From Rhodopirellula baltica (GTDB taxonomy: Bacteria > Planctomycetota > Planctomycetia > Pirellulales > Pirellulaceae), in contig PPHI01000024.1 in the NCBI GenBank assembly GCA_002901265.1, positions 62,001 to 126,000 of the forward strand: a stretch of 64,000 nucleotides of DNA, written 5' to 3'. Below the pieces are notes generated by a model that made no database searches, was not told where the DNA came from, and saw only the letters and a program-made list of their open reading frames with translations. Shown here in pieces: positions 28,163-35,717 of this stretch; position 1 is the stretch's first letter, and every line of letters starts with the position of its first letter. Made by a program: the position numbers and the translations under genes.

Positions 28163-29224
28163 ATGCCGAATAAAAAGCAACTGAGACAGCAACTGTTGGT
28201 CACAGGATGTGCAGCGATCGTTGCCTGTTCGACCGGATGTCGTAGTGCAATGCCAAAGTGGAACATGTTCAGCTTTGGTAAAACTCCATCGGCGGAAATG
28301 CTTGCCGGTAACGGCCCCACACATACTTATCCGCCACCGCCAAGCGCGTCGGCGACTCCGATGGCGATCGCGTCTAACGCGGCGGGCACCACCGAAATGG
28401 TTGCCGATGCCGGTGGAATCTCGCCAGCGACACGCGTTGCCGCCAACAACATGGCTGCCGCACAGGCGAACGGCTTTGCCCTTGCTAGCGGAACGTCTGC
28501 CGCAAACGCGAGCGACGCACCGCAGTATGCACTTAGCAGCAACGTGACGGCCGACAAGAATGCTTCGGTACCAGCGATCCCGACTGGATATCAGTTCGGA
28601 TCCAAGGCCGCCGCTTCGCCAGCCTCGATGACTGCCAGCACCAACTCGGGCTATCAAGTTCCGAGTTCTTACCCAGCACCATCGACCGCACCCGCTACAG
28701 GTGCACCGTCTGGAATGGGCGGCAGTGCTTACCAGTTGCCAAGCTCGGCGACTTCGCCGATCGCAAGCACCGGTGCGACGATGCCATCAGCGTCCGGCAA
28801 CACCGGTTTTGCACTTCCAGATGACGTCATGAACAGCGTCAAACAAGCTTCGGCAGGGGCAACGCAATCGCAGCCCTTCATGCCAAAATCGATCACGCCA
28901 ACGTCCGCGACCAGCGAACCAGCCGGGACCGCAGTGTCCGCGCTGTCGATGCCCTCCACTGGTGCAACGGCTTCGTCCAGCATGACGATGCCGGGCGGAA
29001 CGCCCGCCGCAACCGTTGGCACAGGAAACAGCAAACCATCGTTCTCGACCGCGAGTGCCTCGCTGCCAACGGGAGACAGCTCGCTGTCGCTTCCGTCTAA
29101 TGGCGTGCAAGGCAACACTGGTTCGTTCGGTGGTTACGCTCCCGGTAGCACTGGAGCATCATCGGGGTACCCAGCAACCAGCGGTTACCCCAGTCCAGGC
29201 ACCAATGGCAGTTTTTACCGCTAG
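28163..29224 (+). CDS. Low-complexity Ser/Ala/Thr/Pro-rich lipoprotein
   Basis: Predicted 353-residue exported lipoprotein. The N-terminus has a basic stretch, a hydrophobic segment (LLVTGCAAIVACSTGC) and a lipobox-like STGC before RSAMPKW. The mature part is almost entirely low complexity: Ala, Ser, Thr, Pro and Gly, with repeated short motifs such as YQVPSSYP and YQLPSSA, and ends SGYPSPGTNGSFYR. This composition suggests an extended, possibly glycosylated, cell-surface or periplasm-spanning chain. No domain or function is recognised. ATG 28163 was chosen because the signal starts there. The gene is followed closely by another small exported-type protein on the same strand. Confidence 0.65.
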   Translation: MPNKKQLRQQLLVTGCAAIVACSTGCRSAMPKWNMFSFGKTPSAEMLAGNGPTHTYPPPPSASATPMAIASNAAGTTEMVADAGGISPATRVAANNMAAAQANGFALASGTSAANASDAPQYALSSNVTADKNASVPAIPTGYQFGSKAAASPASMTASTNSGYQVPSSYPAPSTAPATGAPSGMGGSAYQLPSSATSPIASTGATMPSASGNTGFALPDDVMNSVKQASAGATQSQPFMPKSITPTSATSEPAGTAVSALSMPSTGATASSSMTMPGGTPAATVGTGNSKPSFSTASASLPTGDSSLSLPSNGVQGNTGSFGGYAPGSTGASSGYPATSGYPSPGTNGSFYR

Positions 29225-29322
29225 GCCAAGGTACGGTTCACTCAGTCGATCGTGACGTTTGACCGTTCGTTTGCTGATTGATCGCCGCAGAAAACGCGGC
29301 GGATCGAGATGTGACGAGCGAC

Positions 29323-29814
29323 ATGTCGAAGGCGTTCGTTTTGGCGTTGATCTGTACCGGATGCTGCATCACGCATCAGGAGTCAACGCCGATGAATCTG
29401 TTGTTTCAACTCGCGATGGTCGTCTGTACCAGCGGGTCTTGTTCAAGCTCGATTGTCTCGTCACCGCTCGGTACAAACGGGACAACACAAGCCAGCGTCG
29501 ATCTGGTGGAGCTGAATCATTTCTTAGATGATCACGGGCGTGAAGTCTTTCGCCAAGTCGTGTTCTACGACTGGTCACGCAAAAGCAAACAGTTTGAAGT
29601 TCGCGCGTGGCGTCTTGTGAAGCACCCTTCGCAATTGCCGCGGCCGCAGCATCTGGGCGAAGGTTTCATGGTCCGTTGGCAAGACAAGTACATCACTCGC
29701 GAAGTCATCGCCAAGACGATGCGCGAGACGTACAGTCAAGAGGACCCCGAGCGAATCAATCGCAACATCCTGCCCGAAAATGAACGCCGCCCCCTCTGGC
29801 CCGCCGCAGACTAA
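29323..29814 (+). CDS. Small exported protein, unknown function
   Basis: Predicted 163-residue protein with a hydrophobic N-terminus. Two starts are plausible: ATG 29323 (MSKAFVLALICTGCCI, signal-like with Cys residues) and ATG 29392 (MNLLFQLAMVVCTSG), the latter preceded by AGGAG at nine bases and giving 140 residues. The mature part (VELNHFLDDHGREVFRQVVFYDW, EVRAWRLVKHP, MVRWQDKYITREV, METYSQ-like tail) is mixed alpha/beta with many aromatic and charged residues and looks like a genuine folded domain. I recognise no family. It follows the low-complexity lipoprotein by about 100 bases and ends just before two dispersed repeats. Confidence 0.6.
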   Translation: MSKAFVLALICTGCCITHQESTPMNLLFQLAMVVCTSGSCSSSIVSSPLGTNGTTQASVDLVELNHFLDDHGREVFRQVVFYDWSRKSKQFEVRAWRLVKHPSQLPRPQHLGEGFMVRWQDKYITREVIAKTMRETYSQEDPERINRNILPENERRPLWPAAD

Positions 29815-29819
29815 AACGT

Positions 29820-29935
29820 TGGAGTCTAGCCTTCAGACGATTCTGGTTTCCTGCGGTGCGTTCCAGGTGTGATTGCGTTGAGGCAGCGATGCCGAGCGAT
29901 CGAAGCCGGGGACTCATCGCTTCGTCCACTACGGG
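29820..29935 (+). repeat. 116-base dispersed repeat, copy 2
   Basis: Same unit as at 26134-26249, with GGAGTCTAGCC at the start, AGCGATG (29885-29891) / CATCGCT (29915-29921) as the inverted pair, and TCCACTACGGG at the end. It begins six bases after the stop of the preceding gene and is followed seven bases later by copy 3. Confidence 0.8.
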
Positions 29936-29942
29936 AAGATGT

Positions 29943-30057
29943 TGGAGTCTAGCCTTTAGGCGATTCTGGTTGCTTGCTGAGCGTTTGAGGTGTGATTGTG
30001 TTGAGGCAGCGATGCCGAAGGATCGAAGCCAGGGACTCATCGCTTCGTCCACTACGG
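29943..30057 (+). repeat. 116-base dispersed repeat, copy 3
   Basis: Third copy, in direct tandem with copy 2. It differs by scattered substitutions, mostly in the middle (TTGCTTGCTGAGCG region), while both ends and the AGCGATG/CATCGCT pair are kept. The pattern suggests that the ends and the stem are the constrained parts. Confidence 0.8.
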
Positions 30058-30066
30058 TTTGCGTAT

Positions 30067-30101
30067 AAAAAAACAGCCTCGCGTTTTGACGCGAGGCTGT
30101 T
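30067..30101 (-). terminator. Rho-independent terminator of the Cys-rich protein gene
   Basis: A perfect 12-base stem AACAGCCTCGCG / CGCGAGGCTGTT (30072-30083 and 30090-30101) with a six-base loop. Read on the minus strand, it is followed by a run of T (the A-run at 30067-30073). It lies 30 bases after the stop of the minus-strand gene. T residues also follow on the plus strand, so it may work in both directions. Confidence 0.85.
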
Positions 30102-30130
30102 CTCGTTTTTCATTCGGGCTGATCGGAAGA

Positions 30131-30487
30131 TCAGTCGCGGACGATGGTGCGGCCGTGCTTGGTGATGACAACGTCAACGCATTTGCCACAGCACTCGAAC
30201 TTGTAGGTCAGGATCTTGCGGCCCAAGAAACCGGGGCGGCAGCCAACGTAGCAAGGAACTTGGCCAGCGCATTCTGCAGGAACGCAAACGGTGACAGGGT
30301 ACTTGCAGCAAGTGCAAGGATCGACAACGCAGAAAGTCACTTCAACCGGAGGAGCTGGGCAGCAAACAGGTGCTGGAGCGCAGCATGGTGCAGGTGCTGG
30401 TTCGCAGCAGCCGGCATCAGCGGTCGAAGGAGCCAGAGTCGACAGACACAGTGCGGCAACTGCCACAACAAACGAGACGCTTTTCAT
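30131..30487 (-). CDS. Exported Cys/Pro-rich protein, planctomycete type
   Basis: Predicted 118-residue exported protein. The signal peptide covers residues 1-25 (SVSFVVAVAALCLSTLAPSTADA, cleavage after ADA). The mature part starts GCCEPAPAPCCAPAPVCCPAPP, a CC-x-P-A-P repeat, and then has further paired cysteines (CTCC, ECCGKC), about 20 Cys in all. Many disulfides or metal binding, and a role in the proteinaceous cell wall, are possible but unproven; similar Cys-rich exported proteins are common in Pirellulaceae. ATG 30487 has AAGGA at eight bases, one of the best ribosome-binding sites in the window, and a strong terminator follows the gene, which suggests high expression. Confidence 0.8.
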   Translation of the reverse strand: MKSVSFVVAVAALCLSTLAPSTADAGCCEPAPAPCCAPAPVCCPAPPVEVTFCVVDPCTCCKYPVTVCVPAECAGQVPCYVGCRPGFLGRKILTYKFECCGKCVDVVITKHGRTIVRD

Positions 30488-31124
30488 AGGTAATTCCTTC
30501 TGGAACAAAGTTGCGAAAACAGGTGCCGCTACCGAAGGAAGTCGAGCACCAAGCGTAGGTGGTTAAGCTTTGCTCGTAGTTAAAGCTTGTGCAAGCCCCC
30601 TATCCCACCATCTTTCCTGAGGAATTGAGTTCATCAGCACGATTTGGTCTGGCCAAATCCACGATCGCTGCCGAAACGCCCATCGGCGTCAGGTGACCAA
30701 TCGATGTTTGAATTCACCGGTGCGGTCTTTGGTTTCCGGTGACTCAATGGATCGAGCGCGCGTTAACGTCCCAGAGTCGCAAGTTGAGATTGCGTTCGAA
30801 GTCTTGATTGATCCTCCGGTGGTCAGTTCTGTCACCGCGAGAGTCGTCTAGTGGAGAGCTCGGCAACACTACTGTCGCGGTTGCTTCAGAGGTCAGCGCG
30901 AAATGATTCCGGTTGTCTCGGTTTGTGATGCGGAACCCAGGGTCCGTGTGGAATCATTCAGCGTAGCTCTACCGCAGAAGGCAATTCACGTCGGTGTTGT
31001 TTCGTGGTGCAGCCAGCGGCGCGATTAGCCTGTTGAATCAATCTGTCAGTTTATTCGGATTGAGTCGACAGTTAGTCAGGGGAGGTCGTGTGTCGATCCG
31101 TTTCGTCGCTTCGATCGCGAACCC
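30488..31124. other. Long intergenic region, no gene recognised
   Basis: About 640 bases between the Cys-rich protein gene and hemP, both on the minus strand. It holds the promoter of the Cys-rich gene. I looked for tRNA-like cloverleaves, SRP- and tmRNA-like motifs and small reading frames and found nothing that stands up. Confidence 0.4.
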
Positions 31125-31313
31125 CTATTTGCTCAAGTACAGCTTCCCGGCCGAAGTGAGGCGCAGGCGATAGAGTTCGGCGCCGTGGCGGATCCAAACT
31201 TCGCGGTGTCCCTGCAAGATCGTTTCGGATTCGATAATCGATTGGCTTTCGTGCTGCCGGATGTTGTTCGTTGGCGAAACGTTTGGGGAATCATTTCCAG
31301 GTCGGTCACCCAT
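31125..31313 (-). CDS. hemP: Hemin uptake protein HemP family
   Basis: Predicted 62-residue protein. The C-terminal half, ESETILQGHREVWIRHGAEL followed by YRLRLTSAGKLYLSK, matches the short HemP signature (S-x-x-LL-x-G-x-x-x-x-x-I-x-H-x-x-x-x-Y-x-L-R-x-T-x-x-G-K-L-x-L-x-K) well. HemP proteins accompany heme or siderophore receptors and, in proteobacteria, are needed for expression of heme receptor genes under iron limitation. ATG 31313 was chosen because GGAG lies six bases upstream; the frame remains open to 31499 without similarity. No receptor, TonB or Fur-regulated transporter is nearby, so it is an orphan copy. Confidence 0.8.
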   Translation of the reverse strand: MGDRPGNDSPNVSPTNNIRQHESQSIIESETILQGHREVWIRHGAELYRLRLTSAGKLYLSK

Positions 31314-31715
31314 TGCTGCTCCATTCAGGCACCGCACGGCCGAGTCGTATCGGCCGATCGCGCGGGATTCAAAGTGGCTGTGGATCGAAACACAGCGAAG
31401 ACGAACCGAGTGACCCTTGCAGATGCTGCGCCATTGGTATTGGCCAGTCATGCGAATTAATCCGGTTCGACTCAGGGGCGGCGTTTTGGCTCGTTTCACT
31501 GCTCCGGCGTGGACGAAAACACGAGTGAGGCGACGCTATGGTGGCGGAAAATGTGGCTCTAGCGACGTTTATTTCGCCGCATCAGAGCGGATTGGAAACG
31601 GCTTTCTTGGGGGCCTAACCTGATCCGGACCGGTCGCTCGCGGTAGACTCGGGCGATTCGGACATGTGCCCTGCTCCACCCAACTCTGACTTTTCCTGCC
31701 CCGATCGAATCACCT
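31314..31715. other. Divergent intergenic region, no gene recognised
   Basis: About 400 bases between hemP (minus) and the GNAT-type gene (plus). It must hold the hemP promoter; I could not identify a convincing Fur-box palindrome by eye. Short plus-strand frames here lack coding character. Confidence 0.35.
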
Positions 31716-32846
31716 ATGAGTCAAACCTTCGAATGTCAACGCGTCGCAAGCCGAGCCGACCAGAAGGCTTTCATGCGATTGGAGAAAGAGCTTTACAAGG
31801 ACGATCCGAACTGGGTGACACCACTTTGGGATGAACGCAAGCAGTTGTGTGGTTTCTCGGGCAAGCATCCGTTTTACAAAGACGCCGAGAGCCAAGCATT
31901 TTTGGTCCGTAGAAATGGCAAGGTGTGCGGGCGAGTGCTGGCGATTGTCAATCGTGCCCACAACCGGTACCACGACGAACAACGTGGCTTCTTTGGCTTT
32001 TTCGAATGCATCGACGATCAGGAAGCCGCGACGGTTTTGCTGGATCAGGCATGCCAGTGGCTGGCCGAAAAAGGCATGACGGATGTGCGTGGGCCGGTGA
32101 ACCCGAGTTTGAATTACGAAGTTGGGTTGTTAGTCGACGGTTTTGATTCACCGCCAACATTCCTGATTTCGTACAACAAGCCCTACTACGAACGGCTGAT
32201 CACGGGGACCGGATTCGAGAAAACGCAGGACCTGTTCTGCTACGAAGCCAGTATCGATGACCTCGATGATTTGGACCCCAAGTTGCAGTTCGTGATCGAT
32301 GAGGCGACGAAGCGGTTCAAAGTCAAATGCCGTCCGATCAGTCGCAAGACCTTCGACGCGGACGTCAAGGCGTTTTTGCGGATCTACAACCAGTCGCTGC
32401 AGCGGACCTGGGGCTACGTTCCGATGAGCGACGAGGAGTTGGTCCACCAAGCCAACCAATTGAAATTGTTGATCGTCCCCGAGCTGACCAGCATCGCGGA
32501 AATCGACGGCGAACCGGTCGGCGCAGGTTTCGGTCTGCTCGATTACAACCAGGTCCTGAAAACCATGAACGGACACCTGCTGCCGTTTGGCTGGTTAAAG
32601 CTACTGCTTGGCAAACGCAAAATCACACGTTTGCGTTTGGTCAGCACCAATGTGTTGCCTGAATATCAAAAATGGGGCCTCGGGCTGGTCACGCTCGCCC
32701 GGATCTTGCCTGACGCGATCAAATTCGGAATCGAGACTGGCGAGTTCTCCTGGGTGCTGGAAAGCAATTCGCTCTCACGTGGCACTATCGAGCGCGGCGG
32801 CGCGCGAAAAGCCAAAACGCAGCGGATTTATGACCGAAAGTTGTAG
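31716..32846 (+). CDS. GNAT-superfamily N-acetyltransferase-like protein (YghO-like)
   Basis: Predicted 376-residue cytosolic protein. The pattern LEKELYKDDPNWVTPLWDERK, FLVRRNGKVCGRVLAIVNRAHNRYHDE, GFFGFFECIDD, VRGPVNPSLNYEVGLLVDGFD and PPTFLISYNKPYYERL at the N-terminus, and LRLVSTNVLPEYQKWGLG with SWVLESNSLSRGTIERGG at the C-terminus, fits the YghO-type family of double-GNAT proteins. The second half holds an acetyl-CoA-binding-like loop. Substrate and role are unknown; relatives occur in lipid-related contexts. The next gene on the same strand, 148 bases on, is a ketosynthase homologue, which fits a lipid or polyketide link but does not prove it. Confidence 0.7.
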   Translation: MSQTFECQRVASRADQKAFMRLEKELYKDDPNWVTPLWDERKQLCGFSGKHPFYKDAESQAFLVRRNGKVCGRVLAIVNRAHNRYHDEQRGFFGFFECIDDQEAATVLLDQACQWLAEKGMTDVRGPVNPSLNYEVGLLVDGFDSPPTFLISYNKPYYERLITGTGFEKTQDLFCYEASIDDLDDLDPKLQFVIDEATKRFKVKCRPISRKTFDADVKAFLRIYNQSLQRTWGYVPMSDEELVHQANQLKLLIVPELTSIAEIDGEPVGAGFGLLDYNQVLKTMNGHLLPFGWLKLLLGKRKITRLRLVSTNVLPEYQKWGLGLVTLARILPDAIKFGIETGEFSWVLESNSLSRGTIERGGARKAKTQRIYDRKL

Positions 32847-32879
32847 TGTTTGGTGCGATCGGTAATTGAACTGTCAAAT

Positions 32880-32950
32880 TGGGGCGGTAAGGCGTGAAAC
32901 GCTGGCAACCACTGGTCAGCCTTGCCGATAAGCTTCATACTCACGCCCCA
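32880..32950. repeat. Nested inverted repeat before the ketosynthase-like gene
   Basis: Outer arms TGGGGCG (32880-32886) and CGCCCCA (32944-32950) enclose inner arms GGTAAGGC (32886-32893) and GCCTTGCC (32919-32926, one G-T pair), so the 71 bases can fold into a long interrupted stem. It lies between the GNAT gene and the ketosynthase-like gene, 45 bases before the latter's start. It may be a palindromic repeat, a terminator without T-run or a leader structure. Confidence 0.5.
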
Positions 32951-32994
32951 TTTTATTTCCAATCCTCCGAGCTCCTTGTCTGCTGCCGATAGCC

Positions 32995-34359
32995 ATGCCA
33001 CGTCAAATTGCCGTGATTACGGGGGTCGGGATCGTCAGCTCGATCGGCATCGGCCACGAAGCGTTCTTCAAGGCGCTTCTTGAACAATCGAGCGGGGTTC
33101 GCACCCTCGCCGATCGGATGGATGACGAAGCGATGCCGGGCGATAGCGACCCCGAAGACGGCGTTTGGATCGGCGCACCTGTCGTCGACTTTGACGCCAA
33201 GCAATTCGTGCGACCACGCAAAGCGCTGAAGGTCATGTGTCGGGAGATTCAGACCGCGTTTGCGTCAGCCCAGTTGGCTGTCGAGCACGCCGGTCTAGCG
33301 GATCAAATTCCAGCAGTGGCTTCCGCAAGTGACTCTGCCGACGAGCAGACTGGCATTCAGCCGGAGCGGTTGGGCACCGTCTATGGTGGCGAAATCTACT
33401 TCAACCCGCCGACCGAATTGATGGAATCGATTCGCCGCTGCGTCGACGAAGACGGCGAACTTCATCCCGAGCAGTTTGGCGAAGCGGCCCGCAAAGAGGT
33501 CGTGCCGTTGTGGATGTTAAAGTACCTGCCGAACATGCCAGCGTGTCAGGTCGGTATTTCGATCAACTCGCAAGGCCCTAATAACTCGCTGATTCTGGGC
33601 GATGTTTCCGGTCCCGCGGCACTCCTGGAAGGATGCTCGTACCTGGACCGCGACTTGGCCGATATCAGTATGGTTGGCGCGACCGGTACCCGAATCGGTT
33701 CGATGCGGATGGCCTATACCGGTGACTTGCCGACGGTCGAACGCGGCGATCATGCGATCGCTGATGCGTCGCGGCCCTTTGACCCGGACGCCAGCGGCGT
33801 TGTCGGCGGCGAAGGTGCGGCGTCGATTTTGATCGAGACAGAACAGTACGCTGAAAAGCGTGGCGCGAAGGTGTTGGCAAAAATCCTGGGGATCACGTCA
33901 AGGTTTTCGCCGACCGAATCGATGAAGCAGATGCGTCGCGACAACGATCGCCAGCCGCAGTACTCACGGGGCGCTGGCGACGCGATCGGATTGGCGATCG
34001 AAGGGGCGCTCGAACAGGCGGGCGTCACTGCAAGCGACGTCGCTGTCGTCGTTTCACATGCGATGGGTGATCAACAAGTCGACTCAGGCGAGATCGAAGC
34101 ACTGAAACGCTGTCACATCACCGCACCAGTGCTCCCCGTGATCGCTTCGCTCGGTCACACCGGTGCCGCAGCTGGAATGATCGAAGTTGCCACCGGCGTA
34201 TTGATCATCGCCAACAAAACAATTCCCGCGGCGCGGCACAGTGATGTCGCCAAAGAAGTCAACTTGGTCAAGCAAACGACGCCGTTCACCGCAGGCGTCG
34301 TGCTGTGCATCACTCATACGACCGAAGGCAGCGCCACCGCGGTGGTCTTGGGACGCTAG
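32995..34359 (+). CDS. Beta-ketoacyl synthase homologue lacking the catalytic cysteine
   Basis: Predicted 454-residue thiolase-fold protein of the FabF/KS class (ITGVGIVSSIG at the N-terminus, RPFDPDASGVVGGEGAA, SLGHTGAAAGM near the C-terminus). At the place of the nucleophile Cys (FabF GPNxxxxxxC), the sequence is GPNNSLILGD, with Asp203 instead. The first active-site His is kept in VVSHAMGD and the second in SLGHTG, but the Lys that normally precedes GH is also missing. It is therefore unlikely to condense acyl chains. It could be a chain-length-factor-like partner, a decarboxylase or a lipid-binding scaffold. No acyl carrier protein or active KS is adjacent; the GNAT gene is upstream. Confidence 0.8.
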   Translation: MPRQIAVITGVGIVSSIGIGHEAFFKALLEQSSGVRTLADRMDDEAMPGDSDPEDGVWIGAPVVDFDAKQFVRPRKALKVMCREIQTAFASAQLAVEHAGLADQIPAVASASDSADEQTGIQPERLGTVYGGEIYFNPPTELMESIRRCVDEDGELHPEQFGEAARKEVVPLWMLKYLPNMPACQVGISINSQGPNNSLILGDVSGPAALLEGCSYLDRDLADISMVGATGTRIGSMRMAYTGDLPTVERGDHAIADASRPFDPDASGVVGGEGAASILIETEQYAEKRGAKVLAKILGITSRFSPTESMKQMRRDNDRQPQYSRGAGDAIGLAIEGALEQAGVTASDVAVVVSHAMGDQQVDSGEIEALKRCHITAPVLPVIASLGHTGAAAGMIEVATGVLIIANKTIPAARHSDVAKEVNLVKQTTPFTAGVVLCITHTTEGSATAVVLGR

Positions 34360-34419
34360 TCGCAATCTTCAATCACTGTGTCTTTGCAAGCCAAGTCTTT
34401 GCAAGCCAGTCAGCAAAAG

Positions 34420-35469
34420 TTACTTGCGGCCTTGGGGAATAAACGCGTCGAGTGCTGCCAGATTTGAACCGTCATTTTGGTTGGCAAATCGGACACCAAG
34501 AATCGCGATGCGATCGGCGGCTTGGCTGAGTTGTTGCCCGTTGTTGAGTTTTAGTTGGACGCCACCAACGACGTCTAGGATTTCATTCAGCAGCGGTACG
34601 TCGACTTTTTGAGCGACACTTTGCAGCCGTTTGGTCGCGCGGCTCGCACGTTGGGCCGAGGTGATGCCAAAGGTGGCCTTTTCGGTGGCCGCGGCGGTGG
34701 CACGCAGTGAGGCTTCGAGTTCTGCGATCATGCCAGCGACAAACATCACGCGGAGTTTTTCAGGCGATCGTGTGACGTTCGACTTGCCTTCGGTTTCGAT
34801 AAAGTTGTGACGGATCGTGCCTTGGCTCCACGAAACGAATTCGAACTCGGTTGATCCCGCTGAGTGACCGCCGACGTTGACGAGTTCTTCGTCCGCAGTC
34901 GTGTGGCAGCGTAAGCAGCTTTGTGCGACCAAGTAGACGTTGGTCGGGTTTCGCATTCCGGCGGCAACACTTTTGCCGATGCGTTGTTCGCGGTGCTGTG
35001 GCGATTCGGCGAGTCGGGTTAGGTTCGGTCCGCCGTAATCGTGATGCAAGTCCAGCCACTGTTTGGCTTCGCCATGGCAGGATTCACACGAGACCCCTGC
35101 GATGACGTTTACGGTATCGCCGCCAGACGATTGCTGTGTGTAGTGGCAAGCGACGCATCGTCCAGAGTGCTTTATCGAGCTGAGTCCCAGTTTTGATGCG
35201 ATTTGCTGAGCTTCGGGGCGTCGGTGCAATTGGTCAAACGTTTGCGCGTGCGGGGTGGATTGCCACACGGTGATCTCGGGTGCGTGGCATTTCACACAAG
35301 CGTCGTTGCCGAGTACCAATTGCGGATCGACTGGCTTGGCCGGATGCAAATATTGGGCGTCACTTGATGTGTCCGCAGTCACCCAACTCGTTTGCGCATC
35401 GCTGACCGTTACCAACAGCAGGACTAACGATGTGGCAAGCGGCGCGGTGATCAAGGAGCGGCAAATCAT
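34420..35469 (-). CDS. Exported tetraheme cytochrome c (c554-like)
   Basis: Predicted 349-residue exported protein. The signal peptide spans residues 1-25 (VLLLVTVSDAQ). Four CxxCH heme-binding motifs are visible: CVKCH (58-62), CVACH (105-109), CESCH (128-132) and CLRCH (185-189), in a spacing like cytochrome c554 / multiheme electron carriers. Additional His residues (for example in STPHAQTF and LHHDYGGP) could be distal ligands. The C-terminal half has no hemes and is largely helical (AAATEKATFGITSAQRASRATKRL). It probably carries electrons in the periplasm-like space. No dehydrogenase or oxidase is adjacent, so the partner is unknown. It is convergent with the ketosynthase-like gene. Confidence 0.82.
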   Translation of the reverse strand: MICRSLITAPLATSLVLLLVTVSDAQTSWVTADTSSDAQYLHPAKPVDPQLVLGNDACVKCHAPEITVWQSTPHAQTFDQLHRRPEAQQIASKLGLSSIKHSGRCVACHYTQQSSGGDTVNVIAGVSCESCHGEAKQWLDLHHDYGGPNLTRLAESPQHREQRIGKSVAAGMRNPTNVYLVAQSCLRCHTTADEELVNVGGHSAGSTEFEFVSWSQGTIRHNFIETEGKSNVTRSPEKLRVMFVAGMIAELEASLRATAAATEKATFGITSAQRASRATKRLQSVAQKVDVPLLNEILDVVGGVQLKLNNGQQLSQAADRIAILGVRFANQNDGSNLAALDAFIPQGRK

Positions 35470-35717
35470 GACGTTGTCTAGAAGGCTTGTGCGGGAGCAG
35501 GCATAGTGGGTCTGCGGAAGTCTAGGTCACGTTTAGTGGCCGAAATTACCGGGGGGTAACGCTTCGTCTTGCGGGGGTGGTTGTGGTTTGGATTAATTGA
35601 GGGGTGCGGAATGGTCAAAGCCCGCAATCAGCACAATCGTTCTGCCATCAAGGGCGGCGAATTCGGTGGCAAGCTGCGGACTGGTACTCCGGGGCCACTT
35701 CGCCTGTGGTTGTGTAT

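Noticed and set aside
30567-31715. A structured RNA or tRNA gene in the long intergenic stretches
   Set aside because: No cloverleaf, no GTTCGA-type T-loop in the right context and no known RNA motif could be found by eye.
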